A stretch of DNA of 64,000 bases. It comes from Geminicoccaceae bacterium. Its GTDB lineage: Bacteria > Pseudomonadota > Alphaproteobacteria > Geminicoccales > Geminicoccaceae. Below are positions 51,415 to 60,970 of this stretch, in pieces. The notes under the pieces are model-generated. The model was not told the origin of the DNA. It ran no database searches and worked only from the letters and a program-made list of their open reading frames with translations. A program made the position numbers and the translations under genes. The first letter of the stretch is position 1. The number at the start of each line of letters is the position of its first letter. Location: assembly GCA_020638465.1 (NCBI GenBank), contig JACKIM010000002.1:930001-994000 (forward strand), in the 5' to 3' direction.

Positions 51415-53274
51415 ATGCAGCATGCATGGCCGTTACGGGAGAAAACGCATTTGACGCCGACCGAAACCAGCACGCTTTCGCGTGCGCCGGACCTTGCTGC
51501 CCGCCGCGGGTTGTTCGCGTTCCTCGTCATGGGCTCATCGTTGCTGGCGATGGCCCTGCTGGCCGCCATTCTGGGCGGTGACGGCATCAACGGCTTCGAC
51601 GTCGTCATGCTCGCGACCTTCGCACTGACCCTGCCCTGGACGATGATCGGCTTCTGGAACGCCATCATCGGCTTTGCCATGCTGCGGCTGGCCCGAGACC
51701 CTGTCGCTGCCGCCTGCCCGCCTCTCGCGCGCATCGACCGCAGTCGCCCCTTGCGCGGCCGTACCGCCATCCTCATGGTTGTCCATGACGAGGAACCGCA
51801 TCGTGTGTTCGGGCATCTCCGCGCCCTGGAAGGCGAACTTGCCGCGACGCCCGATCGTCACCTCTTCGACTATGCCGTGCTCTCGGACACACGGGACGAC
51901 GTGATCGCGGCTTCCGAGAACCGGTTCTTCGATCGCTGGAAACAGGAGACCCCCGATTCCTCGCGTGTCGAATATCGTCGCCGGCTGCACAATACCAACC
52001 ACAAGACCGGCAATATCTGGGAATTCCTGGAGCGGCGCGGCCACGAGTTCGACTATTTCCTCGTCCTTGACGCCGACAGTTCGATGAGCGCCGACCTCGT
52101 GCGCGATCTGGTGCGGATGATGGACGATGACGAGCAGCTCGGCGTCGTCCAGCCGCTGATCGTCGGTTTGCCGAACAACAGTGCCTTTGCCCGGATCTTC
52201 CAGCTCGGCATGCGTCACGGCATGCGCGCCTACACCACCGGTAGCGCCTGGTGGCAGGGCGATGCCGGTCCCTACTGGGGACATAACGGCATCCTGCGCA
52301 CCAAAGCCTTTATCGACCATTGCCGCCTGCCGACGCTGCCGGGCAAACCGCCCATGGGCGGCATGGTCCTGAGCCACGACCAGGTCGAGGCGGCAATGAT
52401 GCGCGCCGCGGGCTACCGCATTCACGTCCTGCCGGTCGAGGACGGTAGCTACGAGGAAAATCCTCCCACCTTGCAGGACTTCATCAAGCGCGACCTGCGC
52501 TGGTGCCAGGGCAACATGCAGTATCTGCGCCTGATCGGCCGCGACGGATTCCTGCCCATGGGGCGCCTGCAACTCGTGCTGGCGATCTTGATGTATGTCG
52601 CCAGCCCGGCATGGCTGCTGTTCATGTTCGCCGGGGTCGCGCAGGTGATCTGGACGTCGGTCATGGGCAGTTCCGCTCAAGGGTCGATGCAGCTCGGTCT
52701 CGGCATCGTCCTGTTCGCCATGATGATGGCCGTCAATTTCACACCGAAAATCGCGGGTCTGGTGGATGTCCTGATGAACGGCAGCCGTCGCCGCGCCTAT
52801 GGCGGAACCCGGGCCATCCTGTCTTCTGCCGTCATCGAGACCTTCTTCTCGTTGTTCCTGGGGCCGATCATGGCCGTGTCGCAGACCGTCTTCCTGGTCG
52901 GACTGGCGCGAGGACGGACGATCCGCTGGGACGCCCAGCGGCGCTCCGTCTATGAACTGTCGTTCATGGAGGCTTTGCGGGGTCTGTGGCCGCAGACGCT
53001 GGTGGGGCTGGCCATGGCCGGCCTGCTGGCGGTTTTCGCGCCCGCGGTTCTGCCCTGGGCCTCTCCGGTGCTCGTCGGCCTGCTGCTCGCCATTCCCTTC
53101 GCCTGGCTGACCAGCCGGCGCTCCTTCGGTGCCCTGCTGGCCCGGTATCGCATTTGTGCCACACCTGAAGAACTGGCTCAGGCGGCAACCGTTACGGCAT
53201 CGGGACTTGCCAAACCACAACTGCCGGCGCATGCAGGCCGTCTCGAACTAGAAACGGGCAAGCAGGCAGCATGA
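51415..53274 (+). CDS. opgH: OpgH/MdoH-type glucan glucosyltransferase
   Basis: A 619-residue inner-membrane glycosyltransferase making the beta-1,2-linked backbone of osmoregulated periplasmic glucans. Two helices open the protein, then come the GT2 domain (ILMVVHDEEP, LSDTRDD, LDADSS near residue 220, HDQVEAAMM and KRDLRWCQGNMQ) and several C-terminal helices. It is shorter than the E. coli enzyme (847) but close to alphaproteobacterial forms. ATG 51415 has no strong ribosome site; TTG 51451 after GGGAG is possible. No opgG is adjacent. Its stop overlaps the next gene (ATGA). Confidence 0.88.
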   Translation: MQHAWPLREKTHLTPTETSTLSRAPDLAARRGLFAFLVMGSSLLAMALLAAILGGDGINGFDVVMLATFALTLPWTMIGFWNAIIGFAMLRLARDPVAAACPPLARIDRSRPLRGRTAILMVVHDEEPHRVFGHLRALEGELAATPDRHLFDYAVLSDTRDDVIAASENRFFDRWKQETPDSSRVEYRRRLHNTNHKTGNIWEFLERRGHEFDYFLVLDADSSMSADLVRDLVRMMDDDEQLGVVQPLIVGLPNNSAFARIFQLGMRHGMRAYTTGSAWWQGDAGPYWGHNGILRTKAFIDHCRLPTLPGKPPMGGMVLSHDQVEAAMMRAAGYRIHVLPVEDGSYEENPPTLQDFIKRDLRWCQGNMQYLRLIGRDGFLPMGRLQLVLAILMYVASPAWLLFMFAGVAQVIWTSVMGSSAQGSMQLGLGIVLFAMMMAVNFTPKIAGLVDVLMNGSRRRAYGGTRAILSSAVIETFFSLFLGPIMAVSQTVFLVGLARGRTIRWDAQRRSVYELSFMEALRGLWPQTLVGLAMAGLLAVFAPAVLPWASPVLVGLLLAIPFAWLTSRRSFGALLARYRICATPEELAQAATVTASGLAKPQLPAHAGRLELETGKQAA

Positions 53275-54029
53275 TCGATAACGGGGAATATCAGGGAAAG
53301 TGCTTCGTCGTTTCCGGTGCGGCGGGGGGGATAGGCAGGGAGACCTGCCGGCTTCTCGCCACCAAGGGAGCAAGTCTGCACCTCATCGACGTCGCAAGGG
53401 AACCGTTGCTGGCACAGGCGAGGGAGCTGGGGGAGATGGCGGACCGGAAGGGGGACGTCACCTGGGCCGCTTCGACCATCGATACGCCGGAGGCATGCCG
53501 GGCCGCCCTCGAAACCTTGGATCGCCCGGTCTATGCCTTCATCCATCTTGCGGGCATTTTCAAACCGGAGAACTTCGACGACCATCCCGAACGGGTCTAC
53601 GATCAGGTCATGGCCGCCAACCTTCACAATGCCTTCCACATGACGACCGCCCTTGTCCCGCGTCTCGATGTCGGCGAGACAACACGCATGGTGTTCATCA
53701 GCTCGCTGGCCTTCCGGCGCGGCGCCTTCGACCACACGGCCTATTCGGCGGCCAAGGGGGGGATCACCGGGCTGGTGCGTTCGCTGGCCCGCAGATTGGC
53801 GCCCGGGACGCTGGTCAATGGCCTGGCACCCGGCCACATCGATACGCCGATGCCGGACCATATCTGGTCCGACGAGGGGCGGGCGGCCAAGATGCTGGCT
53901 GAAATCCCGCTCAAGCGTCGCGGTCGCCCCCGCGAATGCGCGACCGTGATCGATTTCCTCTGCAGCGAAGCATCGAGCTACGTTACCGGCCAGATCATCA
54001 ATGTCGATGGCGGTATCATGAGCAGCTGA
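53271..54029 (+). CDS. Short-chain dehydrogenase/reductase coupled to OpgH
   Basis: A 252-residue classical SDR with VSGAAGGIGRE at the cofactor site, HLAGIF near residue 92, SSLAF and YSAAK (about 158) as the catalytic part, and GLAPGHIDTPM. Its ATG lies in the OpgH stop (ATGA), so the two are translated together, which suggests but does not prove a role in glucan or sugar modification. It converges on the old yellow enzyme gene. Confidence 0.82.
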   Translation: MIDNGEYQGKCFVVSGAAGGIGRETCRLLATKGASLHLIDVAREPLLAQARELGEMADRKGDVTWAASTIDTPEACRAALETLDRPVYAFIHLAGIFKPENFDDHPERVYDQVMAANLHNAFHMTTALVPRLDVGETTRMVFISSLAFRRGAFDHTAYSAAKGGITGLVRSLARRLAPGTLVNGLAPGHIDTPMPDHIWSDEGRAAKMLAEIPLKRRGRPRECATVIDFLCSEASSYVTGQIINVDGGIMSS

Positions 54030-54089
54030 CACACCTTCCGGTGCAGGTAAAGGATACTGGATGAGGGAAAGCCTGCCGGGATGCCCGCC

Positions 54090-55172
54090 TCATGCATCAA
54101 GGGTGGGGTAGTCGGTATAGCCTTCCGCTCCGCCACCATAGAAGGTCCCCTGGTCGGGCACGTTCAACGGGGCATTGGCTTTCATCCGTTCAACCAGATC
54201 CGGATTGGCAATGAAGGGCCGGCCCATGCAGATCAGGTCGGCGCGGCCTTCCTGGACCGCAGCGGTCGCCATCGCCCGGTCGTAGCCGTTGTTGGCCATG
54301 TAGGGACCGCTGAACGCGGCTCGCAGGCGCGCTATGTCGTCGGTTGACATGGTGCGTTCGCCGCCGGTTTCCCCCTCGACCAGATGGACATAGGCGAGCC
54401 CCGCCCTGTCGGCATGCCCGATGGCGCTGAGGAAGGTCTCCATGGCGTTGCCCAATTCCACATTGTTGGCGTGGGAGAACGGGCTGAAGCGAATGCCGAC
54501 ACGCCCCGGTGCCCAGGCATCGACGATGGCGTCGATGACCTCCCTGACCAGGCGGGTACGGTTCTCGACCGTACCGCCATAGCCGTCGGTACGCTGATTT
54601 GTCGATTCGCGCAGGAACTGGTCGAGCAGATAGCCATTGGCCGAATGGATCTCGACGCCATCGAAACCAGCCTCCTTCGCGCAACGCGCCGCATGGGCGA
54701 AATCGCTGACGATGCGCGGCATTTCCTCGATTCGGAGCGCGCGCGGCCCGGAAACATCGACAAAGCCATCGGCAATGAAGGTCTTGGTCTGTGCGCGGAT
54801 GGCCGAAGGTGCCACCGGCTGCTGCCCGTCAGGCTGAAGCGAGACATGGGAAATCCGCCCCACATGCCAGAGCTGGCAGAAGATCCGCCCGCCGCGCGCA
54901 TGCACGGCGTCGGTTACCCGCTTCCAGGCCGCGACCTGTGTGTCGGTGTAAATGCCGGGCGTGCGATAGTAGCCCTTTCCTTCGGCGGAAATCTGGGCGC
55001 CTTCGGTGATGATGAGGCCGGCACTGGCGCGCTGGGCATAGTAGGTCTCGTGCAATTCGCCCGGAGTGTCGCCATCGAGATGGGCACGATTGCGCGTAAG
55101 AGGTGCCATTACGATCCTGTTTGGCAACTCCAGATCGCCAACGACAACAGGCGAGAACAATTGACTGGTCAT
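54090..55172 (-). CDS. Old yellow enzyme family ene-reductase (NemA-like)
   Basis: A 360-residue FMN-dependent NADPH reductase of activated alkenes and electrophiles. It has MAPLTRNRA, the QLWHVGRISH segment, VEIHSANGYLLDQFL with the paired His and Asn that bind substrate, and GRPFIANPDLVERM. ATG 55172 gives the normal start MTSQLFSPVVVG; the frame is open to 55364. N-ethylmaleimide reductase is the best general name. Confidence 0.92.
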   Translation of the reverse strand: MTSQLFSPVVVGDLELPNRIVMAPLTRNRAHLDGDTPGELHETYYAQRASAGLIITEGAQISAEGKGYYRTPGIYTDTQVAAWKRVTDAVHARGGRIFCQLWHVGRISHVSLQPDGQQPVAPSAIRAQTKTFIADGFVDVSGPRALRIEEMPRIVSDFAHAARCAKEAGFDGVEIHSANGYLLDQFLRESTNQRTDGYGGTVENRTRLVREVIDAIVDAWAPGRVGIRFSPFSHANNVELGNAMETFLSAIGHADRAGLAYVHLVEGETGGERTMSTDDIARLRAAFSGPYMANNGYDRAMATAAVQEGRADLICMGRPFIANPDLVERMKANAPLNVPDQGTFYGGGAEGYTDYPTLDA

Positions 55173-55500
55173 GAAAGGCAGATCCTCGACGCTGGTTCTT
55201 TCAATAGTGAGTGCTCCGGTGCCGGATGCCGACCTGAACCTATAGCAAAAGCCATGGGAGCCAAGGTCTTTTCGGACGCTTGCCGGCGGCGGGGCCCTTC
55301 GTTGCGTCCTTTGTGCCCGTCCCCTCCCACCCTGCACCACGGCGGCATGATACTTACCGGCCATACCACACGTGAGTACCAGAAAATTTCAAGGTCCTGG
55401 TTAAGGAGGAACGTCGGGATTGCATTAAGGACTTCGATCCGGCTAAGTCATCATCGAGCACGATTGACGGGACTGAAAAGCACAGAGACGAGGATATGGC
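55173..55500. other. Intergenic region with no gene seen
   Basis: These 328 bases lie between the divergent old yellow enzyme and DUF2628 genes and should hold both promoters. I see no further gene, strong hairpin or repeat. Confidence 0.4.
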
Positions 55501-56004
55501 ATGTCGATTTCGACCATGACGGAACTGAACGAGGAAGACATCGCCATTGATGAAGCGCGGACTTTCGTCGGTCCCAACGCAAGCTTCTACGATGAAAGCT
55601 GGCGGGTCATGATGTGGCGCGGCAAGCGTACAAGCTGGAACGCCCATGCTGCATTGCTCGGTCCGGTCTGGTTCGCCTATCGCCGGATGTTCGTATCGGC
55701 GCTGACCTGGATCGGCTGGCTCCAGTTCGTCTGGATCGCTCATGCCCGTGGCTGGCCGCACTGGCTGTTGCTGACGCTGGTGGCGGCGGCGATGCTGACC
55801 AGCGGTCTTTTGGCCAACGGCGCCTATCTGCAGCATTTCCAGCGTTGCGCCAGCAGGGCGCGCAAGGTTTCGGACTCGGTTCTGGAGCAGGAAAAGTGCC
55901 TGCGTACCGAAGGGGGAACGAGTCCGATGGCCGCGTATGCGTGCGTCGCTCTGGTCGTCGTTCAATCCGTTCTCAACCTCGCCGGGTCATTGGCCACCGG
56001 CTGA
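55501..56004 (+). CDS. DUF2628-family membrane protein
   Basis: A 167-residue protein. The N-terminal FVGPNASFYDESWR and the SWNAHAALLGPVWFAYRRMF block are typical of DUF2628, followed by two hydrophobic segments (about residues 72-105) and a last one near the C-terminus (AYACVALVVVQSVLNLAG). Function is unknown. It converges on the oxidase gene. Confidence 0.75.
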   Translation: MSISTMTELNEEDIAIDEARTFVGPNASFYDESWRVMMWRGKRTSWNAHAALLGPVWFAYRRMFVSALTWIGWLQFVWIAHARGWPHWLLLTLVAAAMLTSGLLANGAYLQHFQRCASRARKVSDSVLEQEKCLRTEGGTSPMAAYACVALVVVQSVLNLAGSLATG

Positions 56005-56066
56005 CGCCGGGAGGACATCCCGATGCTTGCGCCCCGCGGGCTCCTCCCGCCACTGACGCCGGCGCG

Positions 56067-57365
56067 TCAGACGCCCAGGCGGTCCCGGAGCCTGCCCCAG
56101 AGCATGGCCAGGACCAGCAACGGGTGGCGCAAGCGGGTACCGCCGGGAAAGTCGGGAACGTCGATGCGTGCCATGATGTCGAACCGGCTCAGCCTGCCAC
56201 CGATCGCCTCGGCGAGGATGGCGCCGGCCAGCGTGCCGATCGAAATACCATGGCCGGAGAAGCCGCCCGCCGCCCAGACACGATTCCCCACCTTCATGAA
56301 GCATGGCAGCCGAACGGGCGTGATCCCGACGGTGCCGCCCCAGCCATAGTCGATGCGAACATCGGCCAATTGCGGGAATATCTCCAGCATGTGGGGTCTG
56401 ACAAACGTCCGAATATCATCCGGGAATTTCATCCCATAGGTCTCGCCGCCACCGAACACGAGACGGTAATCGCTGGAAAATCGCAGGTAATTGACGACCC
56501 AGCGGCTGTCACAGACGGCCTCGAGGCCGGCAATCAGCGCTCGCGCACCAGCCTCGCCCAGCGGTTCGGTGGCAATGATGAAATTGTTGATCGGCAGGAT
56601 CTTGCGTGCGAGTGCCGGTTGAAGATGGCCGAGATAGCCATTGCAGGCGATGATCGCATGATCCGCAGTTACGGTTCCCGAGGCCGTTTCGAGCGTTACC
56701 TTGCCCTCCTGCCCGATCCGCTCGACGCGACTGCCGGCGAACAATCTTGCACCCGACCGTTCGGCGGCGCGCGCGAGACCGAGGGCATAGCGCAGCGGAT
56801 GGAGATGGAGGGCGCCCGAATCGACGATGCCGCCGTGGAAATCGGGACTGGCGACCCGCTGCCGGAAGTCGTCTCCCTCGACATAAGTCAGCCCGTTATA
56901 GCCATACACATCGCGCATGTGGTCGACATGGCGGCGGTACGCATCGAGATAGCGGCGCTTGTGGGCTGCATCGATGATGCCCGGTCGCGGGTGACAGTCG
57001 ATGGCGTGGTCGGCGATCAGGCGCATGACCAGTCCCCTGGCCTCCTCCGACAGATCCCACAACTGCCGGGCGTGCGCCGGACCGTAACGTCGCTCCAGTT
57101 CCTCGACGGGACGCCGCTGGCCCGTGCCGACCTGCCCGCCATTGCGGCCCGAGGCACCGCTACCGATCTCGCCGGCCTCCAGCAGAACGGCATCGAATTC
57201 GTCGCATGCCAGATGCAGGGCAGCCGCGAGCCCGGTATAGCCACCACCGACGATGGCCACATCGGCACGGACATCGCCTTCAAGGAACGGGCGGCCGGGA
57301 ATGGGGCCGGCGGTATCGCGATAGAACGGAGTTTCGTCGTAGGTCACATCATCCCGTCCGGCCAT
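56067..57365 (-). CDS. FAD-dependent amine oxidase of the DAO family (PuuB-like)
   Basis: A 432-residue flavoenzyme. The Rossmann motif IVGGGYTGLAAALHLA (about residues 39-54) and EAGEIGSGASGRNGGQ bind FAD, and AAGGFSGHGISIGTLAG closes the cofactor site near the C-terminus. The nearest named relatives are gamma-glutamylputrescine oxidases, but related glycine or sarcosine oxidases cannot be excluded, and no other putrescine genes are near. Confidence 0.82.
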   Translation of the reverse strand: MAGRDDVTYDETPFYRDTAGPIPGRPFLEGDVRADVAIVGGGYTGLAAALHLACDEFDAVLLEAGEIGSGASGRNGGQVGTGQRRPVEELERRYGPAHARQLWDLSEEARGLVMRLIADHAIDCHPRPGIIDAAHKRRYLDAYRRHVDHMRDVYGYNGLTYVEGDDFRQRVASPDFHGGIVDSGALHLHPLRYALGLARAAERSGARLFAGSRVERIGQEGKVTLETASGTVTADHAIIACNGYLGHLQPALARKILPINNFIIATEPLGEAGARALIAGLEAVCDSRWVVNYLRFSSDYRLVFGGGETYGMKFPDDIRTFVRPHMLEIFPQLADVRIDYGWGGTVGITPVRLPCFMKVGNRVWAAGGFSGHGISIGTLAGAILAEAIGGRLSRFDIMARIDVPDFPGGTRLRHPLLVLAMLWGRLRDRLGV

Positions 57366-57537
57366 CCGTGCCGATCTCTTCCGATTGTTGCAAACAAGGC
57401 TCTTCCCTCAACAGTTGATTAATTCAAAAAAATAATCTACCGACGCAAAAATATCCCTCGGTTGTGGATGACGGAACGTCGCAGATGTGCGCGATGGTTG
57501 TATCCGTCTCCATTTGCATAAATCAACGGAGTTCGGC

Positions 57538-58800
57538 ATGGACAGGATTCTGATCCGCGGCGGCAATCCTCTTCGAGGTTCGATTCCGATCAGCGGCGCC
57601 AAGAACGCGGCGCTGCCCATCCTGGCCACCACGATCCTGACGGACGAACCCGTTCGCCTTGAGAACGTTCCCGATCTGGCCGACATCACCTCGATGCTAC
57701 GCCTCCTTCAGGTCCTCGGCGTTGAAACCCGCCACGCAGCGGGCGAGCCCGGAACCATCGAAATTTGTTGCAACAAGGTGATGAGCAGCGTTGCACCTTA
57801 TGATCTGGTCCGCAAGATGCGGGCATCGGTGCTGGTGCTCGGACCGCTGCTCGCACGCGAGCACGAGGCAAGGGTATCCCTGCCGGGCGGCTGCGCCATC
57901 GGCACCCGCCCGATCGATCTTCATCTCTCGGGTTTCGAACGCATGGGCGCCCGGATCGAGCTTGCCGACGGCTATGTCCATGCCCGCGCCGAAGGCGGGC
58001 TAAGAGGAGCGGAAATCTGCCTTGCCATGCCGTCGGTGGGAGCCACGGAGAACCTGCTGATGGCGGCGACGATGGCACATGGACGCACGGTCATCGGCAA
58101 TGCCGCCCGCGAACCGGAGATTGTCGACCTCGCTGCCTGCCTTCGGGCGATGGGCGCGGAAATTTCCGGTGCCGGCAGCGAGACCATCACCGTCGAAGGC
58201 CGGGACCGGCTGCACGGGGCAACGCATGCCATCCTGCCCGACCGCATCGAGGCAGGCACCTATGCCATGGCGGCAGCAGTCACCGGTGGCGATGTCGAAC
58301 TTGCGGGCATGCGCATCGACCTGTTCGGAGGGGCGGAGGAGAGCCTCGCAAGAGCTGGCGTGAAGCTCGAAACGACCGCCACGGGCGTGCGTGCGAGCCG
58401 GGCCAATGGCCTGCACGGAACCGATGTCATGACGCAGCCCTTTCCCGGCTTCGCTACCGACCTGCAGGCCCAGTTCATGGCGCTCATGTGCGTTGCAGAC
58501 GGTGCCGCGATGATCACCGAGACGATTTTCGAAAACCGTTTCATGCATGTTCCCGAATTGATGCGCATGGGCGCAAATATCACCGTTCAGGGAAACTCCG
58601 CACTTGTGCGCGGCGTTGGCAGGCTGAAGGCCGCCCCGGTCATGGCCACCGATCTGCGCGCCTCGGTATCGCTGGTGATCGCAGCACTCGCCGCCGACGG
58701 CCAGACCGAGTTGAACCGCATCTATCATCTCGATCGGGGCTACGAGAATCTCGAACGCAAGCTCGCCCATGTCGGTGCCACGGTCGAACGGCTCGCGTGA
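57538..58800 (+). CDS. murA: UDP-N-acetylglucosamine 1-carboxyvinyltransferase
   Basis: A 420-residue enzyme for the first committed step of peptidoglycan synthesis. It opens MDRILIRGGNPLRGSIPISGAKNAALP with the Lys-Asn pair, and PGGCAIGTRP contains the fosfomycin-target cysteine near residue 118. Length is normal. ATG 57538 fits the family; the frame is open 17 codons upstream. The 172-bp AT-rich gap before it should hold its promoter and that of the divergent oxidase. Confidence 0.97.
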   Translation: MDRILIRGGNPLRGSIPISGAKNAALPILATTILTDEPVRLENVPDLADITSMLRLLQVLGVETRHAAGEPGTIEICCNKVMSSVAPYDLVRKMRASVLVLGPLLAREHEARVSLPGGCAIGTRPIDLHLSGFERMGARIELADGYVHARAEGGLRGAEICLAMPSVGATENLLMAATMAHGRTVIGNAAREPEIVDLAACLRAMGAEISGAGSETITVEGRDRLHGATHAILPDRIEAGTYAMAAAVTGGDVELAGMRIDLFGGAEESLARAGVKLETTATGVRASRANGLHGTDVMTQPFPGFATDLQAQFMALMCVADGAAMITETIFENRFMHVPELMRMGANITVQGNSALVRGVGRLKAAPVMATDLRASVSLVIAALAADGQTELNRIYHLDRGYENLERKLAHVGATVERLA

Positions 58801-59224
58801 AAGGCCATGCCGCAAACAGGGTGCCGGCATGACTGCCGACACCAGCCATCGCTGACGCGCGGGACCGGACCGGTGCCACAGGCAATGCCGGTTCGAGCCA
58901 CCCGACCGTGTCCTTGCGAGGGTGCATGGCTCACGAATTCGCCGAGGGGACTGTGCGACATGCAACCCCTGTTTTATACTACCCCCCACGTTCCGCCTTG
59001 TCCGACAATTTGCGCGAGAAACGATGCCAGGTTTTCCGATCATCGATACCCGTGTCCGTCTCACCTGTCCTGACCGGATCGTGCCGACGTGGGGCAGGAG
59101 CGCTCCTCTGGTCCTTGCTGCCGGATTCGGCCCCACCCCTGACGGCACAGGGACGGGAGGCTTCATCCCGGCAGGTGTCAATGTTGCGCATGTCGGAAAC
59201 TTCCACCGGATGGCCCTTTAGCCG
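58801..59224. other. Intergenic region upstream of gspE, no supported gene
   Basis: These 424 bases stay GC-rich. A 99-codon frame (58922-59221) ends just before gspE, but it has no ribosome site or recognisable family, so I leave it uncalled. A gspE promoter is likely here. Confidence 0.35.
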
Positions 59225-60964
59225 ATGCTCCAGCTATTCCGGCCCAAGCGGGTCAACGAACAAAAGCGTGCGCCCTCGCCGCGCAACCATCCGGCCCTGG
59301 CACTGCTGATCGAACGTGGCAGGATTCAGCGCGAGGATGGAGATCGGGCAATTGCGGAATCGCAGGCGAGTCGCGAGCCCCTGCCGGCCGTGCTCGACCG
59401 CCTCGGCCTGCTGCCTGGTGACGAGTGGATGAAGCTCATGGCCGGTCATTACGGCCTGCAGATCGCGAACCCGGACGATTATCCCGACACGCCCATTCTT
59501 CCGGAGGTCTTTTCCAGCAGGTTCCTGCGCCAACGCTGGGTGCTGCCGCTGGCGCGCGAAGACGATACCGTGTGGCTGGGCATGGCCGATCCGGCCGATG
59601 AGGCCACCGTCCAGGCGGCACGCCTTGCCAGTGAATGCCAGATCGTGCCCGTGGCGGCGGCGATACCGGACCTGCGTGCGACCTATGCGAAATTCTTCGA
59701 AAGCGGCGATGCGGCCATCAAGGAAATCGTCGGCGGCATCGAGGATGCCGTCGCCAATCAGGACGATTCCCTCGAACACCTGATCGACCAGGCCAAGGAA
59801 GCGCCGGTCGTGCGGCTGGTCAACCAGTTGCTCGGCGATGCACTGGCCATGGGCGCTTCCGACATCCACATCGAGCCCTATCAGGATCACCTGCAGGTCC
59901 GTTACCGGGTACATGGCCGGCTGCGCGAGATCAGCGCTCCGCCAGCGCGGCTGGCTGCTGCCGTCATTTCGCGCATCAAGATCCTGGCCAAGCTGGACAT
60001 CGCCGAACGCCGGCTGCCGCAGGATGGCCGGACCCAGCTCAATCTCGACGACAGGCGGATCGATCTGCGCGTGGCGACAATCCCCACCATGCACGGTGAA
60101 AGCCTTGTCCTGCGCCTGCTCGATACATCGGGGGACAGTGTCGATCTCGCCAGCATCGGCCTTGACGCCACACGCGAGGCGATTCTTCGCGAACAGCTCG
60201 CCGCACCGCATGGCATGATCCTTGTCACGGGTCCGACCGGCAGCGGCAAGACGACGACACTCTATGCCGGGCTGCGGCAACTCGACGCAGTCCGGGACAA
60301 GATCATCAGCATCGAAGACCCGGTCGAATACCAGATTGCCGGTGTTACCCAGATCCAGGTACGCCCGGAGATCGACCTCACCTTTGCCCGGATCCTGCGC
60401 TCGGTCGTGCGCCATGATCCCAATGTCATCATGGTCGGCGAGACCCGCGACAGCGAGACTGCCGAAATCGCGGTGCACGCGGCCCTCACCGGCCATCTGC
60501 TCCTGACCACACTGCATACCAACAGCGCCGCCGGCGCCGTCGCGCGCCTGCTCGACATGGGGGTCGAGCCCTATCTGCTGGCGTCGGTGCTGCGCTCGGT
60601 CGTGGGCCAGCGTCTGGTGGGCCGCTTGTGCCCGCACTGCCGTGAAGCCTATCCCGCTTCCGAGATGGAGCGGACGGTGCTCTCGCGCGCGGAATTCGCC
60701 CTGCCGGACAATCTGACCCTGTACCGGGCAGTCGGCTGCCGCAGTTGCAACGAGATCGGTTTTGTCGGCCGGATCGGCATCTTCGAACTGCTCGTGGTCG
60801 ACGATGCGGTCCGCCAGTTGATCCGCGACCGCGCATCCAGCCAGGACATTCTGAAATCGGCACTGGACAGCGGCATGACGACCATGTTCCAGGACGGCGC
60901 GCGCAAGGCCATCGAAGGTGCGACCACCTTCGAGGAAATCTGCCGGGTGACCGAGGAGGTCTGA
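59225..60964 (+). CDS. gspE: Type II secretion/type IV pilus assembly ATPase GspE (PilB-like)
   Basis: A 579-residue cytoplasmic hexameric ATPase driving pseudopilus or pilus assembly. The N-terminal GspE domain covers about residues 20-160. Walker A GPTGSGKTT is at 336, the Asp-box SIEDPVEYQI, Walker B region IMVGETRDSETAEIA and His box LTTLHTNSAAGA follow, and a four-cysteine zinc motif (CPHC...CRSC) lies at about 468-505. gspF follows by 6 bp. Other secretion genes are absent from the window. Confidence 0.93.
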   Translation: MLQLFRPKRVNEQKRAPSPRNHPALALLIERGRIQREDGDRAIAESQASREPLPAVLDRLGLLPGDEWMKLMAGHYGLQIANPDDYPDTPILPEVFSSRFLRQRWVLPLAREDDTVWLGMADPADEATVQAARLASECQIVPVAAAIPDLRATYAKFFESGDAAIKEIVGGIEDAVANQDDSLEHLIDQAKEAPVVRLVNQLLGDALAMGASDIHIEPYQDHLQVRYRVHGRLREISAPPARLAAAVISRIKILAKLDIAERRLPQDGRTQLNLDDRRIDLRVATIPTMHGESLVLRLLDTSGDSVDLASIGLDATREAILREQLAAPHGMILVTGPTGSGKTTTLYAGLRQLDAVRDKIISIEDPVEYQIAGVTQIQVRPEIDLTFARILRSVVRHDPNVIMVGETRDSETAEIAVHAALTGHLLLTTLHTNSAAGAVARLLDMGVEPYLLASVLRSVVGQRLVGRLCPHCREAYPASEMERTVLSRAEFALPDNLTLYRAVGCRSCNEIGFVGRIGIFELLVVDDAVRQLIRDRASSQDILKSALDSGMTTMFQDGARKAIEGATTFEEICRVTEEV

Positions 60965-60970
60965 CCAGCG

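Noticed and set aside
58922..59221. 99-codon ORF just before gspE
   Set aside because: No ribosome site, no recognisable family and no coupling overlap; left as intergenic.
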